Assembly: GCA_016870295.1 (NCBI GenBank)
Contig: VGBY01000016.1
Coordinates: 1 to 12,373 of the forward strand
Direction: 5' to 3'
Source of the DNA: Actinomycetota bacterium
Lineage (GTDB): Bacteria; Actinomycetota; Acidimicrobiia; Acidimicrobiales; Ilumatobacteraceae
Length of the DNA: 12,373 bases
A model generated the notes under the pieces. The model was not told the origin of the DNA. It made no database searches and was given only the letters and a program-made list of their open reading frames with translations. Both the position numbers and the translations under genes were made by a program. The first letter of the stretch is position 1; every line of letters starts with the position of its first letter. Positions 1-6,036 of the stretch are shown one piece after another.

Positions 1-29
1 GATGTCCACCCCGCCGTGCACCCGTGGGG

Positions 30-35
30 TACGGT
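30..35 (+). promoter_or_regulatory. candidate -10 box of a leaderless parA promoter
   Basis: TACGGT matches the actinobacterial TANNNT -10 pattern and ends 6 nt before the GTG at 42, so transcription would begin at or next to the start codon. I see no good -35 hexamer, and only 29 bases of upstream sequence are available. The same arrangement recurs at four other genes in this window, which is the main support. Confidence 0.5.
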
Positions 36-41
36 GAAGGT

Positions 42-815
42 GTGAGCTCCCCCACGCGCATCTTTGCGGTCGCCAACCAGAAGGGCGGCGTCGGCAAGAC
101 CACGACGGTGGTCAATCTCTCCGCCAGCATTGCCCTGCTCGGGCACCGGGTGCTCGTCGTTGACCTCGACCCGCAAGGCAATGCCTCAACGGGGTTGGGC
201 ATTGACATTCGGTCGTTGTCGCGCAGTGTGTATGACGTGCTGTTGCACGACACCCCGATTGAAGATGCCGTGCAATCGAGTGCCGTCAAGGGCCTATTTG
301 TCGTACCCGCCAACCTCGATCTGGCCGGCGCAGAGATCGAACTGGTGCCCGTGATGGGTAGGGAAACCCGCTTGCGTAAGGCGTTGGAGCGGGTGGCCAG
401 TGACTACGAGTACGTGTTCATCGACTGCCCACCGTCGCTGGGGCTCCTCACCGTCAATGCCCTCACCGCCGCGCAGGAAGTGCTCGTCCCGGTGCAATGC
501 GAGTATTACGCCCTGGAGGGCCTGGCCCAGCTGTTGCGCAACATTGAACTGGTCAACAACAACCTCAACCCAAATCTGCAAGTGAGCACGATCCTCTGCC
601 AGATGTTCGACAGTCGCACCAGATTGTCGGCGGATGTCGTGAAGGAAGTACGCGAGCACTTCGGCGACAAGGTGCTTCGTACGGTGATCCCCCGCACGGT
701 GAAAATCGCCGAATCACCCAGCCACGGCATGCCGGTCGTGGTGCTCGACCCGAACGGGGTCGGGGCAGAGGCGTATCGGGCGGCAGCCAAGGAGGTCGTA
801 CGTGGCCGGTCTTAA
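42..815 (+). CDS. parA: chromosome partitioning ATPase ParA (Soj family)
   Basis: This is the ATPase of the ParABS system. It binds ATP, dimerises on nucleoid DNA and is released by ParB-parS, which moves newly copied origins apart. From the GTG at 42 it is 257 aa, a normal Soj/ParA length. It shows the deviant Walker A KGGVGKTT at residues 14-21, the A' motif beginning D41-L-D-P-Q-G, and Walker B with FIDCPPSLG around 126-134. The QCEYYALEGL stretch typical of the family follows at about 153-162. An in-frame GTG at 24 would add six residues. I prefer 42 because a TANNNT -10 box lies 6 nt upstream and the added residues are not family-like. The 3' end overlaps parB by 14 bp, so the two are one operon. 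Identity is near certain; the start is less so. Confidence 0.96.
   Translation: MSSPTRIFAVANQKGGVGKTTTVVNLSASIALLGHRVLVVDLDPQGNASTGLGIDIRSLSRSVYDVLLHDTPIEDAVQSSAVKGLFVVPANLDLAGAEIELVPVMGRETRLRKALERVASDYEYVFIDCPPSLGLLTVNALTAAQEVLVPVQCEYYALEGLAQLLRNIELVNNNLNPNLQVSTILCQMFDSRTRLSADVVKEVREHFGDKVLRTVIPRTVKIAESPSHGMPVVVLDPNGVGAEAYRAAAKEVVRGRS
789..796 (+). promoter_or_regulatory. strong Shine-Dalgarno of parB inside the 3' end of parA
   Basis: AAGGAGGT lies 5 nt before the parB GTG at 802, within the last codons of parA. It is the strongest Shine-Dalgarno match in the window. It fixes the parB start and implies that parB is translated from the parA message. Confidence 0.85.
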
Positions 816-1671
816 GTCAGGAAAGGGTCTGGGCTCACTCATTCCCAGTGGGGGAGGTGTGCCGCCCGTCACAGGTGGGCTGACGGAAGTGGCGATTGCG
901 GCCGTGGAACTCAATCCACATCAACCACGCACGCACTTCGATGACGACGCCTTGAGCGAACTCGCTGCATCGATTCGGGCCGTTGGCGTGTTGCAGCCGT
1001 TGCTCGTGCGCACCGTGAAACCTGGTGTGTATCAACTGATCGCCGGCGAGCGGCGTATGAAGGCCGCCCAGCGCGCCGGGCTCACGCATGTGCCGGTGAT
1101 CGTGCGCGATGCGACCGATTCGGCATCCGCCGAACAAGCGCTCATCGAGAACGTGCATCGTGAAGATCTCGGACCGCTCGAAGAAGCGGCTGCCTACCAA
1201 CAGTTGCTCGAAGATTTCGGGCTGACACATGATCAATTGGCGTCGCGTGTCGGGAAGAATCGCGCCACGATCAGCAATGCCGTGCGGTTGTTGGCGCTCC
1301 CGGCATCGGTGCAGCAGTTGATCGCCGACCGACGACTCACGGCTGGTCATGCCAAGGTGTTGCTCAGCATCACCGACCGCACCCAACAAGAACGGGTAGC
1401 CCAACAGGTGGTGCGCGACGGATTGTCGGTGCGCGCCACGGAGTCGTTGATTACCACTTCTGGTACTACAACACGCAAGAAGAAGCCCGCCAAGCAGTCG
1501 AAACCGGCCGGCGACCCGGCCTTGCTCGAGCTCGCGCACATCATCGGGGAACACTTGTCGACGCGGGCGGCGGTCAGCGGACCCACCTCGGCTTCGCGCG
1601 GCACGTTGCGTATCGAGTTTGCCGATCTGGCCGATTTGGAGCGCATCGCCCGGGCCATCCTCGGCGCCTAG
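802..1671 (+). CDS. parB: chromosome partitioning protein ParB (Spo0J family)
   Basis: This is the CTP-dependent DNA clamp that loads at parS sites near the origin and stimulates ParA. It is 289 aa. The N-terminal ParB/Srx fold spans about 30-125 and contains the CTP-binding signature GERRMK at 82-87 and ENVHREDL at 116-123. The helix-turn-helix that reads parS is at about 141-167 (LTHDQLASRVGKNRATISNA). A basic linker with KKKPAK around 226-231 leads to the C-terminal dimerisation domain at about 237-289. The GTG start is set by the strong ribosome binding site at 789-796. I found no palindromic parS with a TTTCACGTGAAA core in the window, so its targets lie elsewhere. ParB ends opposite trxA, which runs towards it. 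Confidence 0.96.
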   Translation: MAGLKSGKGLGSLIPSGGGVPPVTGGLTEVAIAAVELNPHQPRTHFDDDALSELAASIRAVGVLQPLLVRTVKPGVYQLIAGERRMKAAQRAGLTHVPVIVRDATDSASAEQALIENVHREDLGPLEEAAAYQQLLEDFGLTHDQLASRVGKNRATISNAVRLLALPASVQQLIADRRLTAGHAKVLLSITDRTQQERVAQQVVRDGLSVRATESLITTSGTTTRKKKPAKQSKPAGDPALLELAHIIGEHLSTRAAVSGPTSASRGTLRIEFADLADLERIARAILGA

Positions 1672-1677
1672 CCAGCA

Positions 1678-1718
1678 ACCCTCAACTACGGGTCAAGACC
1701 AACCCTCTGGTTGAGGGT
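1678..1718. terminator. hairpin between convergent parB and trxA, possible bidirectional terminator
   Basis: ACCCTCAAC at 1678-1686 pairs perfectly with GTTGAGGGT at 1710-1718, a 9-bp stem with a 23-nt loop. A smaller hairpin inside it (CAACC 1700-1704 / GGTTG 1709-1713, loop CTCT) competes for the right arm. It starts 6 nt after the parB stop and lies downstream of both convergent genes. No T-tract follows, which is common for terminator-like hairpins in GC-rich actinobacteria. Termination is inferred from position and structure. Confidence 0.5.
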
Positions 1719-1761
1719 GTCCCCAACCTGTGGATAACACTGTTGAAAACGCTGGGGACAC
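1717..1761. repeat. inverted repeat GTGTCCCCA / TGGGGACAC flanking a DnaA box
   Basis: GTGTCCCCA at 1717-1725 is the exact reverse complement of TGGGGACAC at 1753-1761, giving 9 bp arms 27 nt apart. Each arm also matches the DnaA-box form TTGTCCACA at 7 of 9 positions. The perfect nonamer at 1729-1737 lies between them. The left arm shares two bases with the preceding hairpin, and a third dyad interlocks with it. Confidence 0.6.
1729..1737 (-). promoter_or_regulatory. perfect DnaA-box nonamer (TTATCCACA on the minus strand)
   Basis: The plus strand reads TGTGGATAA, the reverse complement of the consensus DnaA box TTATCCACA. It lies in the short convergent gap after parB, in a region normally close to the chromosomal origin, and is flanked by two degenerate boxes in inverted orientation. 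The sequence match is exact. Whether DnaA binds here, and whether this is an origin element or a titration/regulatory site, is inference. By chance alone a given 9-mer has roughly a 10% likelihood of appearing in this window on either strand. Confidence 0.45.
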
Positions 1762-1775
1762 TGATGGGAACAGTG
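1738..1775. repeat. inverted repeat CACTGTT / AACAGTG downstream of trxA
   Basis: CACTGTT at 1738-1744 pairs exactly with AACAGTG at 1769-1775, a 7-bp stem with a 24-nt loop that contains the right arm of the GTGTCCCCA repeat. It lies 12 nt beyond the trxA stop codon in the direction of trxA transcription and may serve as its 3' hairpin. The two dyads cannot both be fully formed at once. Confidence 0.4.
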
Positions 1776-1782
1776 CGGCGAG

Positions 1783-1794
1783 TCGCCTAGGCGA
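1783..1794. repeat. 12-bp perfect palindrome spanning the trxA stop codon
   Basis: TCGCCTAGGCGA reads identically on both strands and contains the TAG stop of trxA at 1787-1789. It has no loop, so it is a better candidate for a protein-binding or cruciform site than for an RNA hairpin. It may also be chance. Confidence 0.3.
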
Positions 1795-2116
1795 GATGTG
1801 CGGCGAGATCCGCCAGGAGGGCGGCCTTGCCGCGCGCCCCGACGAGACGGTGCGCTTCGGCACCGTTCTTGAACACGATCATCGTCGGGATACTCATCAC
1901 GTTGTAGCGCAGCGCGATGTCGCCGTGGTCATCGACGTTGAGCTTGGCGACGGTGAGTGCGCCGGCCTTCTCGGTGGCGATTTCGCGGATGACCGGGTCG
2001 ATTTGTTTGCATGGCCCGCACCACTCGGCCCAGAAGTCGACGAGCACCGGGGTGCTCGATGCCTTGATCGTTTCGTCGAAGTTTGTCGTGGTGAGAGTGA
2101 CGACGTTGCCGGCCAT
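1787..2116 (-). CDS. trxA: thioredoxin
   Basis: This is a small cytosolic disulfide reductase that donates electrons to ribonucleotide reductase, peroxidases and other targets. From ATG 2116 it is 109 aa, the usual length. The active site WCGPC is at 32-36 (DFWAEWCGPCK), the cis-proline is P77 in SIPT, and the closing helix runs to the C-terminus. The frame stays open upstream to 2266, but that extension lies inside trxB and is not thioredoxin-like, so ATG 2116 is the start. It begins 10 nt after the trxB stop with no clear Shine-Dalgarno, so it probably depends on translation coupled to trxB. Reduction of this protein by the adjacent TrxB is the expected pairing. Confidence 0.97.
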   Translation of the reverse strand: MAGNVVTLTTTNFDETIKASSTPVLVDFWAEWCGPCKQIDPVIREIATEKAGALTVAKLNVDDHGDIALRYNVMSIPTMIVFKNGAEAHRLVGARGKAALLADLAAHLA

Positions 2117-2126
2117 GGGCGACACG

Positions 2127-3092
2127 CTACTTGCTGGTCGTTGCGTGTTGATGTTCGAGCCACCGCTCGGCATCGATGGCAGCCATGCAGCCCGAACCAG
2201 CGGCGGTGATGGCCTGACGATAGGTGTGATCTTGCACATCGCCGCAGGCGAACACGCCGGCCACATTGGTGCGCGTCGAACCGGGCTGCGTCACGAGATA
2301 CCCAGTGTCTTCCATGTCGAGCACGCCGGCAAAGAGGTCGGTGTTCGGCCGGTGACCGATTGCCACGAAGAGGCCGCCGAGCGCGACACGTTCGGTTGCC
2401 CCGCTGTTGGTGTCGGTCACCTCGATGGCCTCGAGCTTCTTCTCGCCGAACAGCTGCGTGACTTGTGAATTCCACCGCACGGTGATCTTCGGGTTGTTGA
2501 ACGCCCGCTCCTGCATGATCTTGGAGGCGCGGAACTTGTCGCGACGGTGGATGATGGTGACCTTCGTGGCGAACTTGGTGAGGAACGACGCCTCCTCGAT
2601 GGCCGAGTCGCCGCCCCCGACGACTGCAATCTCCTGCCCACGGAAAAAGAACCCGTCGCACGTTGCACATGTGGAGACGCCATGACCGATGAGTGAGGTC
2701 TCGTTCGGCAGCCCGAGCATCAACGAACGGGCCCCGGTGCTGACGATGATGGCATCGGCGGTGTATTCGTCGTCGCGCACCCACACACGATGCGGGTGAC
2801 CAGAAAAGTCAATGTTTGTGGCCTTTTCGGTGAGGAATTCGGCACCGAAGCGCGCGGCTTGGTCGCGCATCCGTTGCATCAACTCGGGCCCCTGCACGCC
2901 CTCGGGGAAACCAGGGAAGTTCTCCACCTCGGTGGTGAGCATCAGTTGTCCGCCTGGTTGGTCGGATGTCGACGACGGTTCACCCTCGATGACGAGCGGG
3001 GTGAGCGAGGCTCGCGCTGCATACACCGCGGCCGTGAGGCCGGCGGGCCCCGAACCGATGATGATCACTTTGCGGTGCGGGTGTGTGGTCAT
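2127..3092 (-). CDS. trxB: thioredoxin-disulfide reductase
   Basis: This is an FAD enzyme that uses NADPH to reduce thioredoxin. From ATG 3092 it is 321 aa, a normal low-molecular-weight TrxB length. The FAD-binding motif GSGPAG is at 13-18 and the redox-active CATC at 142-145. The NADPH-binding GGGDSA is at 159-164 with the NADP-selective HRR at 182-184. The second FAD motif ACGD is at 282-285, followed by the YRQAITAAGSG stretch. The frame is open to 3161, but the extra 23 residues are proline-rich, not family-like, and would overlap the upstream gene. ATG 3092 has GAAGGA at 3097-3102 in position. It is followed 10 nt later by trxA, so the two form an operon. Confidence 0.97.
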   Translation of the reverse strand: MTTHPHRKVIIIGSGPAGLTAAVYAARASLTPLVIEGEPSSTSDQPGGQLMLTTEVENFPGFPEGVQGPELMQRMRDQAARFGAEFLTEKATNIDFSGHPHRVWVRDDEYTADAIIVSTGARSLMLGLPNETSLIGHGVSTCATCDGFFFRGQEIAVVGGGDSAIEEASFLTKFATKVTIIHRRDKFRASKIMQERAFNNPKITVRWNSQVTQLFGEKKLEAIEVTDTNSGATERVALGGLFVAIGHRPNTDLFAGVLDMEDTGYLVTQPGSTRTNVAGVFACGDVQDHTYRQAITAAGSGCMAAIDAERWLEHQHATTSK

Positions 3093-3111
3093 GGTGTCCT
3101 TCGGGGGTGGT

Positions 3112-3441
3112 TCAGCGCTCGTCGGTGGTGGAGTGTCGGGCGCGCATGATGAGTGCCCCAACGAGAATAAACGAACCGCCGACGAAGAAGTACGACGCCC
3201 AAACGGCGCGTCGCTCGCTGAGGAACAATTCGAACACTTCCTGCGTGCCGCGCACCAATGCGATGAGCGTCAGCACGATGAGCGACACGGAGACGACGGC
3301 GACGATCGAACCGAACACGATGCCACGAGTGACGGCGACGACCGGTTTGGTGGTGCGATCACGAACTACTCCAACGACGCGGTCGATGAAATCGACGGTC
3401 TTGCGCGGGAACTCCGGATCGCTCAGCGGATTACCGGCCAC
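3112..3441 (-). CDS. small two-helix membrane protein of unknown function
   Basis: I do not recognise this 109-aa protein. It has a soluble N-terminus of about 36 residues with a basic stretch (VVRDRTTKP, 24-33). Two hydrophobic segments follow, at about 38-63 and 80-98, separated by a short charged turn, and the tail is basic and ends in DER. This helical-hairpin topology resembles small actinobacterial holin-like or accessory membrane proteins, but the similarity is only in layout. The GTG at 3441 is preceded by TAGCCT 6 nt upstream, which supports that start and an own leaderless transcript. It ends 19 nt before trxB, so it may drive a transcript that also covers trxB and trxA. Its place between a membrane kinase and trxB is the slot occupied by sigM and its neighbour in mycobacteria. 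Confidence 0.8.
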   Translation of the reverse strand: MAGNPLSDPEFPRKTVDFIDRVVGVVRDRTTKPVVAVTRGIVFGSIVAVVSVSLIVLTLIALVRGTQEVFELFLSERRAVWASYFFVGGSFILVGALIMRARHSTTDER

Positions 3442-3447
3442 GTCGTC

Positions 3448-3453
3448 AGGCTA
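3448..3453 (-). promoter_or_regulatory. candidate -10 box for the small membrane protein (and trxBA)
   Basis: On the minus strand TAGCCT ends 6 nt before the GTG at 3441, the same geometry as at parA and the GNAT gene. A -35-like ATGACA lies 16 nt further upstream, five of six bases matching TTGACA. This gives a plausible promoter for a leaderless mRNA reading into trxB-trxA. Confidence 0.55.
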
Positions 3454-3499
3454 ACGCTGGCGCGATTCATGTCATCCCCGCGCGTGAAGGCGACGATGC

Positions 3500-5119
3500 T
3501 CAGGCCGGAACGAACGCCACCTCGTTGATGCGCCCTTGGAACGGATTGTTCGTGCTGCACGCGCTGCTCTTGCCCACCTCGGTGAGCACGATGAGCAGAT
3601 GCGTCACCGGTGATGTGACGGAGAACTTCACGATCTCGCCACGCGTGCGATATTCCTTGCCGAGCGGGGCTCCCCATCCGTCGAAACCCGACGGGGGAGT
3701 GCCTGATGCGCCGTAAATTTCCGCTCCCCACGGGCCGTTGGCAAAGTTCACGCGCAAGAGCCCGGTGCCGGCCCCCGTCAAGGTGACGAGCACACCGACG
3801 CGCTCTTTGCTGCCGAAGAACTTGTCGGCGTAGCACGAGGTGGTCCAGGCACTCTGCGGGTTCTTGTCGATGAGGGCGCCGATGATCTCCTCGTTCTCGA
3901 CCCCGTCGTCACCGTTCGGGTCGAAAGAGTTCACCGCGGCGATCGTCGCCGGGCCGGCCACGACCGGCGCAACCTCCGTGGGCACGGTGTCTTGCGGAAT
4001 CACCACGTTCTCCGGGTCGTTCGTGCGCAGCACGGCGGCGATGACGAGCCCGGTCAAGACGATGGTGGCGATCAACAAGCGCGCCGTGGTGGTGCGAAAG
4101 AAGCCACCGACGCCACCGAGGCTGCCGACCGCGCTGCGGCGCGATCGCCGCTCGCGCGCGGCATTGCGCGATGGTGTGCGGTCGGCATTGCTGCCGTGAT
4201 CACGGCTGGTCAATGTGCTGCGCTCGAAGGTGACCCGCTGACCAGTGGGCGGAGTGAGCGTCGTCAGGTCGTCGCGCACATCGTTGAGGGCCGCCAGCAG
4301 TGCCGTGCGGGTCTCGTCACCGGTCTGGTAACGGTGGTCGGGGTTGCGGGCCAGCAATTTGTGCACCACACGCACGAGGCGCGGCGACAATGTGGGGCGT
4401 AAGTGCCCTAAATCGGTGGGTTCACGCTGTAGGCGGGCGAGGGCGGTGTCGGCATCATTGTCGCAGACGAACGGCACCTTGCCGGCGAGGCATTCGTACA
4501 ACACGAGGCCGAGGCTGTAGAGGTCGGCCCGACCGTCGAGTCTCTTTCCGCGCACGATCTCCGGCGAGAGATACTTGGCCGTGCCCATCATGATGTTGTC
4601 GCTCGTCAGATCGGAGCCCTCGGGTGTGTTGATCGCCTTGGCAATGCCGAAATCGGCCAGTAAAAAGTGGCCGTCCGGGCGTACAAGGATGTTGCCGGGT
4701 TTCACGTCGCGGTGGATATAACCGTGGTGGTGCGTCGCATCCAGCGCGGCGGCAATCGATGCACCCATCATGATGGTGAGGCTCGGCGTGAGACGCTTGC
4801 GCTTGTCGAGCAGGTCGCGCAGGCTGCGACCTTGCACGTATTGCATCACCACGACTTGTTGGTCGTCGTGGGCGAACGAGTCGTACACGGCGACGATGTT
4901 CGGATGGTTCAGCCCGGCGCAGGCCAACGCTTCACGACGGAAGCGTTCGATGGCGGTTTCGTCGCGGGCGATGTGCCGTTTTAACACCTTGATGGCGACC
5001 TGACGGTCGAGGAACGTGTCGTGCCCGAGCCACACTTCGGCCATGCCGCCGCGGGCAATCAGACGTTCAAGTCGGTAACGGTCGCCGATGAACCCTGGTT
5101 CGAGTTCGGCGGCGGACAT
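3500..5119 (-). CDS. membrane-anchored Ser/Thr protein kinase with MurJ-type extracellular domain
   Basis: This is a Hanks-type kinase of 539 aa from ATG 5119. The cytosolic kinase domain (about 15-280) has every catalytic element: the glycine loop ARGGMAEV at 22-29, VAIK lysine K44, helix-C glutamate E63, HRDVKPGN at 136-143, DFG at 156-158 and SPE at 185-187. The activation segment between has several Ser/Thr residues. A basic, low-complexity juxtamembrane linker (about 281-345) leads to one transmembrane helix at about 346-364. The exterior domain (about 366-539) opens with NSFDPNGDDGVENEE and then SAWTT, resembling the galactose-binding-like extracellular domain of mycobacterial MviN/MurJ (Rv3910). 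C429 and C521 could form a disulfide. TTG 5131 would add four residues, but it abuts the -10 box, so I prefer ATG 5119. Active kinase: confident. Substrates: unknown. Confidence 0.92.
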   Translation of the reverse strand: MSAAELEPGFIGDRYRLERLIARGGMAEVWLGHDTFLDRQVAIKVLKRHIARDETAIERFRREALACAGLNHPNIVAVYDSFAHDDQQVVVMQYVQGRSLRDLLDKRKRLTPSLTIMMGASIAAALDATHHHGYIHRDVKPGNILVRPDGHFLLADFGIAKAINTPEGSDLTSDNIMMGTAKYLSPEIVRGKRLDGRADLYSLGLVLYECLAGKVPFVCDNDADTALARLQREPTDLGHLRPTLSPRLVRVVHKLLARNPDHRYQTGDETRTALLAALNDVRDDLTTLTPPTGQRVTFERSTLTSRDHGSNADRTPSRNAARERRSRRSAVGSLGGVGGFFRTTTARLLIATIVLTGLVIAAVLRTNDPENVVIPQDTVPTEVAPVVAGPATIAAVNSFDPNGDDGVENEEIIGALIDKNPQSAWTTSCYADKFFGSKERVGVLVTLTGAGTGLLRVNFANGPWGAEIYGASGTPPSGFDGWGAPLGKEYRTRGEIVKFSVTSPVTHLLIVLTEVGKSSACSTNNPFQGRINEVAFVPA

Positions 5120-5131
5120 GACTGGCGGCAA

Positions 5132-5137
5132 ACGCTA
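5132..5137 (-). promoter_or_regulatory. candidate -10 box of the kinase promoter
   Basis: On the minus strand TAGCGT lies 12 nt before the kinase ATG at 5119, predicting a 5' leader of only about 5-6 nt. The 9-mer ACTAGCGTT around it also occurs at the GNAT promoter (8758-8766). A perfect 6-bp dyad sits just upstream at 5146-5161. No convincing -35 hexamer is visible. Confidence 0.4.
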
Positions 5138-5145
5138 GTTGTGGG

Positions 5146-5161
5146 CACCGTGCGAACGGTG
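5146..5161. repeat. perfect dyad CACCGT-GCGA-ACGGTG upstream of the kinase
   Basis: Two 6-bp arms separated by 4 nt lie about 9 bp upstream of the kinase -10 box, in the -35 region. It also lies in the 83-bp gap after degV. It could be an operator, or an RNA hairpin in a degV read-through transcript. No T-tract accompanies it, so I do not call it a terminator. Confidence 0.35.
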
Positions 5162-5202
5162 GAATGTCGGCGACGCGCGCCGCGGCCGTCGTCGAGCGAC
5201 GA

Positions 5203-6036
5203 CTATTGCACGTGGTAGGTGACGCCGATCGTGCCGGGGCCGGTGTGTGAACCGATCACCGAGCCGATGTCGCCGACGATGATTTCTCCCTTGTACGTCT
5301 CACGCAGTTGCGCGACGAATGCATCGACATCCGAGCACTGCGCGTGCAACACGGCAACGTTGCTCACGTTGCCAGCGGCCCGGAATTGTTCGACGACGAA
5401 AGCGAGCGCCTTGCTGCGGGTTCGCTGTTTGCCGCCTTCGGCAACCTTGCCATCTTTCACGGTGATGATCGGCTTGATGGCCAGGGCGGAGGCGAGTAGC
5501 GCCTTGGCGCCACCGATGCGACCGTTCTTCTTCAGGTTCTCCAACGTGTCGAGAGCCCCCCACACCTTCGTGCGTTCGGCCATGTCGGCGACTTGTCTGG
5601 CGAGATCGTCGATACCCACGCCACTCTTGGCGAGTCGCGCGGCGGCGATCACGTTGATGCCTTCACCCATCGAGGCGGACCGACTGTCGACGATGCGTAC
5701 CGGAATGCTGAGCGCGGCCTCCTTTGCGCCCTGTTCGGCAGCTTGCTTGGTGGCCGACAACTCCGCAGAGAGCGTGACGACGAGAATTGCCGAGGCGCCA
5801 CTCGCGGCGAGTTGCTTGAACGTCTCGGCGAACTGACCCGGGGCCGGGGCGGCGGTTTGCGGCAACACCGGCGATGCCGAGCATCGTGCCCAGAATTCGG
5901 TCGGGGTGAGGCTCGCGCGGTCGACGAACTCCTCTTCACCGAAACGGAAGGTGAGTGGCACGATGCTGATGCCGAGTTCATCGACCAGCCGCTGGGGCAG
6001 GTCGCAGGCGGAGTCGGTGACGATGCGTACGGTCAT
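5203..6036 (-). CDS. DegV family fatty-acid-binding protein
   Basis: DegV proteins bind a fatty acid in a two-domain fold. In Firmicutes the FakB members present it to FakA kinase for phosphorylation; the actinobacterial role is less clear. From ATG 6036 it is 277 aa, a normal length. Visible signatures are TDSACDLP at 7-14, a lipid-loop equivalent LPQTAAPAPG at 58-67, VVTLSAELSATKQAA at 86-100, VDSRSASMGEG at 116-126, TLENLKKNGRIGG at 164-176, KPIITVKDG at 188-196 and GSVIGSHTGPGT at 258-269. The loop reads QTAAPAP rather than the more common TSQPSP, so ligand preference may differ. The start forms an ATGA overlap with the upstream gene, implying coupled translation. No fakA-like gene is in the window. 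Confidence 0.92.
   Translation of the reverse strand: MTVRIVTDSACDLPQRLVDELGISIVPLTFRFGEEEFVDRASLTPTEFWARCSASPVLPQTAAPAPGQFAETFKQLAASGASAILVVTLSAELSATKQAAEQGAKEAALSIPVRIVDSRSASMGEGINVIAAARLAKSGVGIDDLARQVADMAERTKVWGALDTLENLKKNGRIGGAKALLASALAIKPIITVKDGKVAEGGKQRTRSKALAFVVEQFRAAGNVSNVAVLHAQCSDVDAFVAQLRETYKGEIIVGDIGSVIGSHTGPGTIGVTYHVQ
6033..6036 (-). other. ATGA stop-start overlap, DUF6049-like gene to degV
   Basis: Read on the minus strand, the four bases are ATGA: the degV ATG and the TGA stop of the upstream gene share two bases. Such overlaps normally couple translation, so degV output should follow that of the exported protein. Confidence 0.85.

Noticed and set aside
835..1554. Long minus-strand open frame of 239 codons opposite parB
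   Set aside because: It is antisense to a clear ParB, has no recognisable domain, and long antisense frames are expected in GC-rich DNA.
2117..2266. Thioredoxin with a 50-residue N-terminal extension
   Set aside because: The extension is the trxB 3' end read out of phase. The standard thioredoxin begins at ATG 2116 with a normal length.
1897..2784. 295-codon minus-strand frame overlapping trxB and trxA in another phase
   Set aside because: The translation is Arg/His/Ser-rich shadow sequence, while the overlapping frames encode complete TrxB and TrxA.
3093..3161. Upstream extension of trxB to 3161
   Set aside because: It adds a proline-rich stretch not found in TrxB, overlaps the preceding gene, and ATG 3092 has a proper Shine-Dalgarno.
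5120..5131. TTG 5131 as kinase start
   Set aside because: It directly follows the candidate -10 box TAGCGT, so a transcript from that promoter would begin after it; ATG 5119 fits better.
5188..5203. GTCGTC-GAGC-GACGAC hairpin as a degV terminator
   Set aside because: It overlaps the degV stop codon, has a short stem with no T-tract, and CG-rich repeats of this kind are common here. Not listed as a separate feature.
5204..5219. CACGTG core at 5209-5214 as a possible parS site
   Set aside because: Only the six central bases fit. The flanks match the TGTTTCACGTGAAACA consensus at about 4 of 10 positions, and it lies in the coding end of degV.
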